Shown here piece by piece: positions 1 through 9,338 of a stretch of 64,000 nt of DNA. This DNA comes from DASRDR01 sp963812945 [NCBI: uncultured Candidatus Rokubacteria bacterium] (GTDB lineage Bacteria; Methylomirabilota; Methylomirabilia; Rokubacteriales): the NCBI GenBank assembly GCA_963812945.1, contig CAWEXD010000010.1, forward strand, positions 1 to 64,000, read 5' to 3'. The first letter of the stretch is position 1. Each line of letters opens with the position of its first letter. The position numbers and the translations under genes were made by a program. Under the pieces are notes generated by a model that was not told where the DNA came from, ran no database searches, and worked only from the letters and a program-made list of their open reading frames with translations.

Positions 1-345
1 TCGGCATAGAGACGCGCGATGGCTGGGCCCTTCATCAGCATGGGCTCCACACCGCCGGAGCGGAGCCGTTTCACCACCCGGGGTGAGGCTGTGTCCATGG
101 AGGGCGGCCTGGTAGCTGTGGCGATGGTAGGCTCGCCGAAGCCGAACCCCGGCCTCGGACGTCTCCAAGGGGCCGTGGCGCACACGCCACCAGCCGAGGG
201 CTCCGGTCTTCGATCTCAGCAGGCCCGCCGTGACGCGATCGAGCGCCTCGGGGGACAGCTCGAGGGGTGGAGGGGAGCGACGCCAGGCTCCGACCAGGAT
301 GGTCGCCAGCTGCCGCAGATCCGGCTCGGAAGCCCGCCCGTCCGA
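1..345 (-). pseudogene. Nucleotidyltransferase (NTP_transf_5-like) N-terminal fragment, copy A
   Basis: Reading the minus strand from about 345 down to 1 gives a continuous peptide with LRQLATILVGAWRR, LLRSKTGALGWWRVR and AYHRHSYQAALHGHSLT. It then breaks at about position 78, where this copy has GGGG and the second copy (505-860) has GGG. In the next frame the peptide resumes as VEPMLMKGPAIARLYA. The LMKGPAIARLY segment resembles the first strand and helix of the uncharacterised nucleotidyltransferase family often found in polysaccharide loci. The window edge cuts the rest. It is a near copy of 505-860 (offset 509 nt, about 80% identical by eye). The family call is inference from a short motif. 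Confidence 0.45.
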
Positions 346-504
346 GGATGACACTGGTCTAGCTTGCCCTCGAGCGTGGAGCCTGCTTGCCTGCCGACAT
401 CACTCCTCCTCGTCGCCAAGGCGCCCCGGCGGCCCGACCACCGCCTGGGGATGTCCCCCTCGATGTCCGCAAGCATCCGCATCCAGGCGCCGCTCGATCA
501 TACC

Positions 505-860
505 CTGGCCCGGCATACAGGCGGGCGATGGCCGGGCCTTTCATCAGCACGGGCTCCACGCCGCGCGATCGCAGCCGCGTCACCACTCGGGTGAGGCTGC
601 GTCCGTGAAGGGCCGCCTGGAGACTGTGGCGATTGTAGGCGTGTCGAAGGCGGATCCCGGCCGCGGACGTGCGGAGCGGCGTGTGGCGCACGCGCCACCA
701 GCCCAGGGCTCCGGTCTTGGATCGGAGCAGGCCCGACCGTGACCCGTTGCAGGGCCTCGGCGGAGATCTCAAGGGGGGGCGGGGACCGACGCCAGGCACC
801 GACCAGCACGGTCGTCATCAGGCGTATATCCGGTTCCGTGAGCCCGACGGGGTCGGGCGT
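505..860 (-). pseudogene. Nucleotidyltransferase (NTP_transf_5-like) N-terminal fragment, copy B
   Basis: Second copy of the segment at 1-345. The minus strand reads DIRLMTTVLVGAWRRSPPP in one frame, then after a 1-nt difference near 740 continues in another frame as LLRSKTGALGWWRVRHTPL, YNRHSLQAALHGRSLTRVV and VEPVLMKGPAIARLYAGPGY. Here the frame through the LTRVV region is intact, while copy A is broken there. Copy A is in turn intact where this one is broken, so the lesions are independent. After LYAGPGYD the family resemblance ends, so the catalytic part is missing. Most likely both are truncated relics of tandem paralogues at the edge of the polysaccharide locus. Confidence 0.45.
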
Positions 861-1431
861 CCCGCCGTCCAGGGAGTCTATCGGACCTCGGTCCGACCGA
901 GGCCCCTGCCAGACTTCCAAGTCCATTCATCCCGTCGCCGGGCGCCGTCACTGTCCTGCCCCCCGGAGCACGGAAGCGGGTAGCGTCCCTGAGAGCGCCG
1001 GGAACGACCGGGCCGCGGAGCCTTCCGACCACATGGATGGTGCGGCCTGCGGGCCAGTTGGAGCACGGTAATCGCCTCAGACACCAAGGCGAGGCCGAGG
1101 CTCGCCTGGAGGTGCCGAATGCCTCCAGGGACTCGGTCGTCGTTCGGTCCAAACTCGCCCTCGCAACCTCCTGCACCCCGTGCTGCTCGATCATACCCCC
1201 AGTCGGGTCAGGGTCTTGCGCCAGGCTCCATCGGGCGGATAGGCGGCGCTCTTGCGGATCCCTTTCGGACTCGAGTGAAGGCGCTAAGAGCCCGCAGGTA
1301 CTCGACACCTTCTGCCTAGCTGCCGGTCGGAGCAAGCGGTCCCATGCTAACTTGGCTCCATTCCCACGCTCCGTGAGGTAGGGGACGCGTGGACGAGCTA
1401 CGCACAAGGCGTCTCACGAGGAGCATTCCGC
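861..1431. other. Stretch without a recognisable gene
   Basis: No convincing coding signal on either strand. Minus-strand open frames through here extend the reading frame of the decayed nucleotidyltransferase but show no family motif. A short GATCATACCC sequence at about 1190 also occurs near 496, suggesting more debris of the same duplicated unit. Confidence 0.4.
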
Positions 1432-2520
1432 TTGGCGACCATTCTGATCGACCTGTCCCACCCTGGGGACGTCCACCTCTTTCGCCGCGCCGGGCTGGCC
1501 TGGCAGAACCAAGGTCACCGCGTCGTCTATTCGTCACTGGATCGGGAGACGAATGCCTACTTGCTCAAGCACTATGGACTGCCCCACCGGATCATCTGGC
1601 GACGTCGCCCCGGCAAGCTGGCCCTGCTCGCCGAGCTCCTGCTGCGTCCGTGGCCGTTGCTGCGCCTGATTCGTCAAGTGAAGGCCGATCTCGTGGTCAG
1701 CTTCGGCAGTATGACCGTCGCCTTTGCGGCGTGGCTCCTGGGCAAGCCGACGATCACCTTCACCGATACCGAGCATGCCACCGAGCAGCACATGCTGTTC
1801 AAGCCGTTCTCGACTCTCGTGGCCACGCCGGACGTCTACCGGGGGGAGTTCGGCCCCAAACACGTGCGCTACCGCGCGTACCACGAGCTCTTCTACCTCC
1901 ACCCAGAGGAGTTCACCCCGGACTGGAAGGAGCTCGAGCCGCTCGGCCTCGCGCGCGAGACGCCGTTCTTTGTGGTCCGCTTCGTGGCCTGGGGGGCCAC
2001 CCACGACATCGGCGCGCACGGGTTCACCCCCGCCGACAAGCGGGACCTGCTCCGGCTCCTTTCGTCACACGGGCGGGTGCTGCTGTCGGTCGAAGGCGGT
2101 CGCCCGGATCCCGAATTTCGGTCGATGAGCACACCGTTCCCGCCGGAGAAGGTTCACCACTTGCTGGCCTTCGCCGGACTCTACGTGGGCGAGGGCGCCA
2201 CGATGGCGTCGGAGGCCGCGGTCCTGGGCACCCCGTCGATCTATGTCAATTCCCTGACCATGGGGTACATCGAAGACGAGCAGCGATACGGTCTGCTGCA
2301 TCACTTCACGAACGGACGCGCGGCGCTCGACAAGGTCCGCGAGCTGCTGGCCACTCCCGCCCTGAAAGCCTGCTATGCCGAGCGCCGCGCGCGGTTGCTG
2401 GCGGACAAGATCAATCCGACGCCGTGGCTCGTGGCCCTGGGGAACCACCTCCTGGAGAACCGCCGCAACACTCCAGACCTCCGATCCAGCGGGCCGCCGG
2501 AAGTCCTCCCTCGAGTCTAG
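1432..2520 (+). CDS. DUF354-family GT-B-like protein
   Basis: 362-residue protein of the DUF354 type, proteins with a GT-B-like fold found in polysaccharide and archaellin-type sugar loci; the exact reaction is unknown. It opens with MATILIDLSHPGDVHLFRR, the family's N-terminal strand and glycine-rich turn, followed by VVSFGSMTVAFAAWLLGKP and TFTDTEHA. The C-terminal half has GLYVGEGATMASEAAVLGTP, which matches the nucleotide-sugar-binding region of UDP-GlcNAc epimerase-like GT-B folds. The start is TTG at 1432, chosen because GAGGAG lies 8 nt upstream and the conserved strand begins immediately after. It is probably cytoplasmic and is the first intact gene of the polysaccharide region. Family assignment is strong, function weak. 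Confidence 0.82.
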   Translation: MATILIDLSHPGDVHLFRRAGLAWQNQGHRVVYSSLDRETNAYLLKHYGLPHRIIWRRRPGKLALLAELLLRPWPLLRLIRQVKADLVVSFGSMTVAFAAWLLGKPTITFTDTEHATEQHMLFKPFSTLVATPDVYRGEFGPKHVRYRAYHELFYLHPEEFTPDWKELEPLGLARETPFFVVRFVAWGATHDIGAHGFTPADKRDLLRLLSSHGRVLLSVEGGRPDPEFRSMSTPFPPEKVHHLLAFAGLYVGEGATMASEAAVLGTPSIYVNSLTMGYIEDEQRYGLLHHFTNGRAALDKVRELLATPALKACYAERRARLLADKINPTPWLVALGNHLLENRRNTPDLRSSGPPEVLPRV

Positions 2521-2842
2521 GCAGGGAGTCAACGCACGCGGTCGATGGCCGCCGCGACGCGATCCGGGCGGGCCTGCGTCAACGATGGGCAGGTTCCCGG
2601 GTTCGGTCGGATGCGATCCCGTTGGCGCCGTCCGGCGACGGGCCGCCTTCCATCTCGATATGCGCTTCCATTCGGGCTACACTCGGGCGGACGTGACGAC
2701 CAGAGCCGGGAGGATGGACGGCATCGCGCACGCCGGCCTTCGGGGACGCCACGGTTCGTCCTGCCCCCGGCGCCACGGCAGAGACTGCTCCGGCCCCGGC
2801 GCTCCGCACTGGGCGTTGCAGGCCGACTGCCCCTGACGACCG
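2521..2842. other. Intergenic stretch, nothing recognised
   Basis: 322 bp between the DUF354 gene and the sulfotransferase fusion. Open frames here are short or antisense to the next gene and show no motif. A promoter for the following gene may lie here but I cannot point to convincing -35/-10 boxes. Confidence 0.4.
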
Positions 2843-5800
2843 ATGCCTGACCTGACGCCGCCAGACCACGGCCGGCCCCCCGGGCGAGAGGCCGTGGTCG
2901 TGCTCGGCATGCACCGGAGCGGCACCTCCGCGCTGGCGGGGGTCCTCGCCAAGCTCGGGGCCACCCCACCTCGGACGCTCATGCCGGCCGATCGCGGGAG
3001 TCCAAACGGCTACTGGGAATCCGACGTCATCTTCCGTATCCATACGCGGCTCCTCATCGCACTCGACAGCGAATGGGACAGTCCGGCGCCGTTACGGGCG
3101 AGCTGGTGGCTCGGCCCCACGGCCGAGCGCTTCGAGGACGAACTGGTGGACGCGGTAGGCGACGAGTTCGGCACGGCGCCGCTCTTCGTTTTGAAGGACC
3201 CGCGGATGTGCCGCCTCCTCCCGCTCTGGACGCGGGTTTTCAGCCGGATTGGCGCGCGGCCCGGCTACGTCCTGCTGACACGCAATCCGATCGAGGTCGC
3301 GGACTCCCTGCAAGCGCGGGACGGATTCACCCGCGAGACCTCATTCCTGCTCTGGCTCCGGTACCTCCTCGAAGCCGAGCTCGGGACGCAGGGGGCACGA
3401 CGGACCTTCCTGACCTTCGCCACCCTGCTGGAGGATTGGCCCGAAGCGGTTCGGAAGATCGCTGCCGATCTCGCTATCGTCTGGCCGCGGCCGCCCGAGA
3501 CGTGCCAGGCCGAGATCACGGAATTCCTGGCCGCCGATCTTCGCCACCACCGCATTCCGGACGACACGGTGCTCGAGTCGCCGACCATCCCTGGGTGGAT
3601 CCGCCGCGCCTACTCGGCGGCGATGGCGGCGGCCCGTGACTCGTGTGGCAGCGCCGAGACGGCAACGTGGAACGAGCTTCGCCTCCAGCTCCGCGACGCC
3701 GATCGCCTGGTGGGCCCGCTCGAACTCGAGACTATCCGGCATGAGCTCCGGCGGGTCGAGACGGACCGGGAAGCCGCCTACGCGCGCATCGCTGCATATG
3801 AACGCGAGCGAGCCACGTTGGGCGCGCAGGTCGGGCGCTGGCTCACGCGCCGCCGCGCCGAGTGGGCGCCGGTCACGTCGCTGCGTGGCCGCCTGGTGTC
3901 GCTGGTCGGGCGGCAGGTGCAGAAGGCGGGTCGCGGCGGCGTGCCACCCGTCAGCCATCCACGACTCGACGCGGCTTCGGACCAACGGGCGGGCCCGGGC
4001 GCGATCCGCGCTCCCGTCAGTGAGCGGGTCTGTGACGCGGTGGTCCTGGCATTTGCGCTCTGGACGGTCTGTGCTCACGCCGTCGTCGCGGCGCGCGGCG
4101 GGCTGGCTGCCCTCGTCGTCCTGTATGCCGTGGCACTGACCGGGGGGGCGGTGGCCTGGAAGCTTACATGGCGCCGTCCGACCCCTCACCCGGCGGGCCT
4201 CGCGGTTCCCCCAGGGCCCTCGCGTCCGCTCCGATGGAACGATGCACTGTTGTCGATCGCCGTCGTGACCGCCAGCCTGATCATCATGGCGAGCTTCGTG
4301 CGGCGCCCCGATATGCTGCAGCTGTGGTGGAGTGCCCTTGTCCTGCTTGGCCTGTTCGCGGCCACCATCGTCCGCCGGGATGCGCCGGACGTTTCGCCTC
4401 CGCAGTCGAGCCGGGGCCTGGAAGGGCTACTCTGGCTCCTGGCCGTGGCGTGTGTCGGCCTGACGCTGGTGGCGCACCGCCCCGACGCCGACGATGCGTT
4501 TTACGTGAACATCGCCGTGGCGGCGGTCGAAGCCCCGGGCCAGGCGTTGCTCAGCCACGACACTCTGGTCGGCATCGAGGGCGTGCCGATCTACCTTCCG
4601 GTGTACCGGGTGCACTCCTACGAGCTCTGGAACGGGGCCCTGGCCTTCCTGACCGGCATCCCGCCGATCTACGTCTTTCACTGGGTAGCTGCCGGATTGG
4701 GCGCGCTGTTGGTGCCCCTGGCGTATGCCAGGCTCTTCCGCGTACTGACGCCGCGGTGGTGGCTCTGGTCCGTGGGTGTCGTGACGATCATTCTGGTTGT
4801 CACCGGCGAGACCCATCGGTGGTACGGCAACTTCGCATTCGTCCGCATCTGGCAGGGAAAGGCGCTCTTTCTCTCGGTGGCCTTGCCGTTGATCTGTGCC
4901 TACAGCCTCCGGTTCGCGGTGCAGCCCACCATGCGGGGCTGGCTCTTGCTCGGCGCGTCCCAGATCGCCGCGGTCGGTTGGACGTCATCCGCCCTGTGGA
5001 CCGCGCCTGTCGCCGCGCTCCTGGCGCTGGCCGCCGCCTTTCGCCCCTCGCCCCGGAGCCTGAAGATCGCGGCCATCGGGGTGCTCAGCTCGGTCTACGT
5101 GCTCGTCCAGGCCGCCCTCGTCCGCGCCCGGCTGACGGACCTCCGGGCATCTTGGACCCTGCCCGACGGGGAGCCTGGGGCTAAGCTCCTGGCGGCCTTC
5201 GTCACCACGCTCGGTGACTCCTGGCTCTTGCTCGTCGGACTCGGCACTCTGCTCGTGGCCGGGGCCGTGTCGACCCCCGGGCTCGCGCGCCGCTTCGCAG
5301 TCGTGTGTCCGCTGGCGCTGCTGGTGTTACTGCTGAATCCCTACGTCGCCGATTGGGCCAGCATGAACGTGACGGGGCCATCGTACTGGCGGAGCATGTG
5401 GGCACTCCCGCTGCCAATTCTGATGACCCTGGTGCTGACGTCGCCGCTCCGTATCGTGCCATCTCGCCCCCTCACCGGGCGCCTCCTCTGCGTCGGTCTG
5501 GTGACGGCGTTCGCGCTCCTGGTGCCCCAGTACGGCGCGCTCAGCGCCACGAATGGGGTTCAGCTGGGTTGGCCAAGGCTCAAGGTGCCAGTCGTCCCCT
5601 ATCGCTGGGCGGCCATGATCAACCAGAGCGTGCCGCCGGGGACGCCGGTTGCGGTTCCGCCGGCCATCGATCCGTGGATCGGCACCTTTCTCCCTCATGC
5701 CTATCCGCTCGTGGTTCGCCACTACCTCTGGCGCAGCCCGGCGTGCAGCCGGAGGAGATCCACCATCGCTGGTGGATGCAGCAGACGCTGGCGGCACCGG

Positions 5801-6030
5801 AGCTCGTCGAGGGCGCGCCGCAGCAGTTCCGTGAGGCTCTCGATCGCTTTCACGTCGGGGCGGTGTGCCTGGCGAACTCCCCGCGCGGGGAGACGGCGCG
5901 GGCGATCCTCACCGGGGCCGGTTTCCGCCGGACGATCCGCGAGGACGACTACGAGCTGTGGGTACGCTCCGCGGTCAGGGCGAGACCCGCTGGACTCGCC
6001 GTCAAGGACCTCGCCGACCTCCCCCGATGA
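2843..6030 (+). CDS. Sulfotransferase-like domain fused to polytopic membrane protein (DUF6077-like), frameshifted near 5730
   Basis: Residues about 15-290 form a PAPS-dependent sulfotransferase-like domain: VVVLGMHRSGTSALAGVL is the 5'-phosphosulfate P-loop, and LLTRNPIEVADSLQAR fits the 3'-phosphate-binding strand and helix. A charged, probably coiled segment follows (about 290-340). Then come some ten hydrophobic segments (about 400-960) including HRPDADDAFYVNIAVAAVE, typical of DUF6077-like membrane proteins of polysaccharide loci. After VVRHYLW the frame loses similarity. The continuation is one frame over (AQPGVQPEEIHHRWW...) and runs to a TGA at 6028-6030, so a 1-nt indel lies near 5730. 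Without it the product would be about 1060 residues. The TGA overlaps the ATG of the next gene. Likely role: decorating or exporting a surface glycan. It could be two neighbouring functions joined, or an assembly artefact only at the frameshift. Confidence 0.75.
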
Positions 6031-7127
6031 ACCGGCACGCGGGGACCGGAAGCCCGGCGTCTCCTGCTCACGCCAGCGATGCCCGGGACGCGGTGCCGGG
6101 GCCCGGCGGGTTGTTCCTCCTGGTCATCATCCCGGCGCTGGACGAGGAACAGACGGTGGGCCAGGTCATCCGGCGTGTTCCCCGGGACATTCCCGGCATC
6201 GGCCTCGTCGAGGTGCTCGTGGTCGACGACGGCAGCAGGGACCGTACGGCCGAGGAATCGGAGCGCGCGGGGGCGCGGGTGATCCGGCACCCCAGCACGC
6301 TCGGCGTGGGCGGCGCCTTTCATTCCGGGGTCGCTTTTGGTCTCGACCACGGGGCCGATCTCATCGTCAGCATCGACGCCGACGGGCAGTTCGACCCCGC
6401 TGACATCCCGGCGCTCATCGCACCGGTGGTCGCCGGGCGGGCCGACTTCGCCACGGCATCCCGCTTCAAGGATCGGACCCTCACGCCGCACATGCCCTGG
6501 GTGCGCCTCTGGGGCAACCGCCTGATGAGCGCATTCATCTCGCACCTCACCGGGCAGCGGTTCTACGACGTGTCGTGCGGGATGCGGTGCTACGACCGCC
6601 GGGCGGCACTCCAGCTCTACCTCCTGGCCCGTTTCACCTACACGCAGGAAGTCTTCCTCAACCTCGCATACCGGCAGGTGTCGATCGTCGAGGTGCCGAT
6701 TCGCGTCCGTGGGCAACGGGAGGTGGGACGCAGCCGGGTGGCCGGCAACCTCTGGCGGTACGCCTTCCGCACGGCGGCCATCATCGTGCGCTCGTACCGA
6801 GACTACCGGCCGCTGCGGTTCTTCGGGACGCTGGCACTCGGCTGGCTCACGGCCGCCGCCGGCCTCGGTGGGTTCTTCGCGCTCCACTACGTCAGAACGG
6901 GCCAGTTCTGGCCCCACACGTGGGCGGGCGTGAGCGCAGGGGCCTGCTTCGGGCTCGCCGTGCTGATGTTGCACCTCGGCCTCATCGGAGACATGCTCAA
7001 CCGCCACCGGATCTACCTGGAGGAGCTGCTCTACCGCGTGCGCGACGGCGCCCTTCCGCGGCGCCGGCCGGCAGCGGTCAACGCTGGCGCTGAGGACGCC
7101 CGTGTCCCTTCAGAGTTGCCGGACTGA
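6027..7127 (+). CDS. Family 2 glycosyltransferase with C-terminal membrane segments (DPM/polyprenyl-phosphate type)
   Basis: 366 residues. An N-terminal GT-A domain reads VIIPALDEEQTVGQVI, VLVVDDGSRDRT, LGVGGAFHSGV and SIDADGQFDP (the DxD-type metal and nucleotide-sugar site), then the SRFKDR region. Two hydrophobic segments follow near the C terminus (FFGTLALGWLTAAAGLGGFF and CFGLAVLMLHLGLIG), as in glycosyltransferases that act on polyprenyl-phosphate at the inner membrane. The start ATG at 6027 overlaps the upstream stop (ATGA), implying translational coupling. The sugar specificity cannot be read from sequence. Confidence 0.88.
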   Translation: MNRHAGTGSPASPAHASDARDAVPGPGGLFLLVIIPALDEEQTVGQVIRRVPRDIPGIGLVEVLVVDDGSRDRTAEESERAGARVIRHPSTLGVGGAFHSGVAFGLDHGADLIVSIDADGQFDPADIPALIAPVVAGRADFATASRFKDRTLTPHMPWVRLWGNRLMSAFISHLTGQRFYDVSCGMRCYDRRAALQLYLLARFTYTQEVFLNLAYRQVSIVEVPIRVRGQREVGRSRVAGNLWRYAFRTAAIIVRSYRDYRPLRFFGTLALGWLTAAAGLGGFFALHYVRTGQFWPHTWAGVSAGACFGLAVLMLHLGLIGDMLNRHRIYLEELLYRVRDGALPRRRPAAVNAGAEDARVPSELPD

Positions 7128-7241
7128 GCGGCGCACGCGCGGCCGTCCCGTGACACTGCGACCCAGTGGGCGTGCTAGGATAATCCGGTCGCAGGGGGCA
7201 CACGCCACGGCGCCGAGACTGAGTTCGCGATCGAGGCTTCC

Positions 7242-8144
7242 ATAGACCATTTTTCGGTCGTCATCGTGAACTGGAACGCCGGCGCCGCGCTGCGACGCTG
7301 CCTCGACGCGGTTTTCGCCAGCGAGGGAGGCGACCCGCACCAGGTCATCGTCGTGGACAACGCCTCCACCGACGGGAGCCTTCTCGGGCTCGCCTCGGTG
7401 CATCCCGCAGTCGAGATCATCCAGAATGACCGGAACGTCGGGTACGCGCGGGCGGTGAACCAAGGCCTGCGCGCGTCCCGTGGCCAGTACGCCGTTGTCC
7501 TGAATCCGGATGTCGCCCTGCAACCGTCCGCCATGTCGCAGCTCATGCACTTCATGGCGAGTCACCCGGACGCCGGGCTTGCGGGACCCAGGCTCTTCGA
7601 TGCCGATGGCCGAGTGCAGGGCTCGGCCCGCCGGGACCCGTCCGCCTGGACCGGCCTCTTCGGGAGGGTCACCCCGCTCACCCGCCTGTTCCCGAACAAC
7701 CCGATCAGTCGGCGCGAGCTGCCAGCCCTGTCGGTGGTCCGGGACGACGCCGTGCAGGTCGATTGGGTGTCCGGCGCATGCATCGTTGCCCGCCGGACGG
7801 CGTGGGAGCAGGCCGGACTGCTCGATGAGCGGTTCTTCCTCTTCTGGGAGGATGCGGACTGGGGTCGCCGGGTCCGACAGGCGGGCTGGGGTGTCTACTA
7901 TGTGCCCACCGCGCGTGGCACCCACGTGGTCGGCATCAGCCGGGCTGGCCGTCGGCTGGCCTCGGTCGTGGACTTTCACCGGAGTGCCCACCGCTACTAC
8001 TGCAAGCACCACCGGATCTCGACGCTCCATCCCCGGGCGATGCTCGTCGGAACGGGACTCCTGGCGAGCCTGGTCCTGCGGTTGGTCCAGGCGTCCTGGC
8101 CGTCCCGCCGCGGAGACTCCGCGCCCACGCGCGCCGCCTCGTGA
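7242..8144 (+). CDS. Family 2 glycosyltransferase (rhamnosyltransferase-like) with abnormal start
   Basis: About 300 residues of a soluble GT2 of the rhamnosyltransferase type: VVIVNWNAGAALRRCLDA, VVDNASTDGSLLGL, NVGYARAVNQGL, LNPDVALQ (metal site), VSGACIVARRTAWEQAG and ERFFLFWEDADWGRRV. The reading frame is open from 7179, but the first standard start is GTG at 7266, inside the conserved VVIVNWN strand. Upstream in frame, ATA at 7242 gives IDHFSVVIVNWN with GAGG a few bases before it, so the natural start was probably ATG at 7242, now ATA (mutation, sequencing error, or a genuine rare start). The C-terminal HRYYCKHH and a short hydrophobic segment fit membrane association. It is part of the glycan assembly set. 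Confidence 0.82.
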   Translation: MDHFSVVIVNWNAGAALRRCLDAVFASEGGDPHQVIVVDNASTDGSLLGLASVHPAVEIIQNDRNVGYARAVNQGLRASRGQYAVVLNPDVALQPSAMSQLMHFMASHPDAGLAGPRLFDADGRVQGSARRDPSAWTGLFGRVTPLTRLFPNNPISRRELPALSVVRDDAVQVDWVSGACIVARRTAWEQAGLLDERFFLFWEDADWGRRVRQAGWGVYYVPTARGTHVVGISRAGRRLASVVDFHRSAHRYYCKHHRISTLHPRAMLVGTGLLASLVLRLVQASWPSRRGDSAPTRAAS

Positions 8145-8267
8145 GGCGGCGCCCGGCGAACGGCGCCATCCCCTCTCCGCGGCGCGTCGTCCCCGCTTGA
8201 GAGCCTCCCGCTACTTCGGGCCCCGGCACCACCGGGCCGAATCGCCCCGACGTCCGCCAGGTCCCAC

Positions 8268-9290
8268 ATGACCAGCAAGGTCTCGACCTGCATCATCACG
8301 CACAACAGCGAGGCCCACATCGACCGGTGCTTGGGCGCGCTGAAGGGCCAGACACGGCCGCCCACCGAAGTCCTGGTCTGGGACAATGCCTCCACCGACC
8401 GGTCGGTCGCGCTCGTGGAGCGGCTCGGCGCAGCCGTCGTGCGCGCAGCCGAGAACGTCGGCTTCGCGCGGGCCGCCAACGAGCTGATTCAGCGCTCGAC
8501 GACGCCGTACGTCCTGCTGCTCAACCCGGATGCTCGCCTCCAGCCCCGTTACATCGAGGAGGTCGAGCGGGCGGCCGAGGCCGACCCCGCCATCGGCAGC
8601 GTCACTGGCAAGCTCATCCGGCCCGCCCGGAACGGGGAAACCCCCCTGCTCGATTCCACCGGCCACTTGCTCCACCGGAATCGCGTGGCGACGAACCGAG
8701 GCGAGAACGAGCCCGACCACGGGCAATACGACACGGCGGGAGAGGTGTTCGGCGTGTGCGCGGCAGCGGCGCTCTACCGGCGCGCCATGCTCGATGACGT
8801 GCGACTGGACGGCGAGTACTTCGACTCGACGTTCTTCGCCTACTACGAGGACGTCGACCTCGACTGGCGAGCCCGGCTTCGAGGCTGGAAGGCCCACTAC
8901 GTCCCCACGGCGGTGGCCGAGCACGACCGGGGGCACAAGGGTGACGGGCGGCGGCGGAGCGCGCTGACGATCCGACACTCGCTGAAGAACCGCTATCTCA
9001 TGATGGTCCGAAACGACCGGCCGGCCGACGCCCTCCGGTGCTTCGGCGTGATCCTCGTCACGGAGGTGCTCCGTTTCGTCAACTACGGGATGAATCGGCC
9101 CACCGCGCTCACGGGCTACGTCCAGGTGTTTTGGCGCCTGCCCCACGCCCTGGCGACGCGCCGGCAGATCCAGCGCCACCGGCTCATTGACGGGCCGGCG
9201 TTCCGGCGATGGCTCGCGCCCTATCCCTTCCGCCGAGAGCTCCGCCGCCGGCTGCGATGGGGACGATGCACCGACGCTCCGCCGGCGTGA
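8268..9290 (+). CDS. Family 2 glycosyltransferase
   Basis: 340 residues with the GT-A signature set: STCIITHNSEAHIDRCLGAL, EVLVWDNASTDRSVALV, ENVGFARAANELI, LLLNPDARLQ, AALYRRAMLDDV and FFAYYEDVDLDWRARLRGW. The architecture parallels the preceding glycosyltransferase, so the two probably add successive sugars to the same glycan. No membrane segment is obvious, but a basic, aromatic C-terminal third may sit on the membrane. It starts with ATG at 8268, about 120 nt after the previous gene. It is convergent with the ABC exporter genes on the other strand. Confidence 0.88.
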   Translation: MTSKVSTCIITHNSEAHIDRCLGALKGQTRPPTEVLVWDNASTDRSVALVERLGAAVVRAAENVGFARAANELIQRSTTPYVLLLNPDARLQPRYIEEVERAAEADPAIGSVTGKLIRPARNGETPLLDSTGHLLHRNRVATNRGENEPDHGQYDTAGEVFGVCAAAALYRRAMLDDVRLDGEYFDSTFFAYYEDVDLDWRARLRGWKAHYVPTAVAEHDRGHKGDGRRRSALTIRHSLKNRYLMMVRNDRPADALRCFGVILVTEVLRFVNYGMNRPTALTGYVQVFWRLPHALATRRQIQRHRLIDGPAFRRWLAPYPFRRELRRRLRWGRCTDAPPA

Positions 9291-9338
9291 CGCGCCGTCC
9301 GCCCGTCAGGCTCGCCGGGCCGCAGGTCGCGGCGCGCG

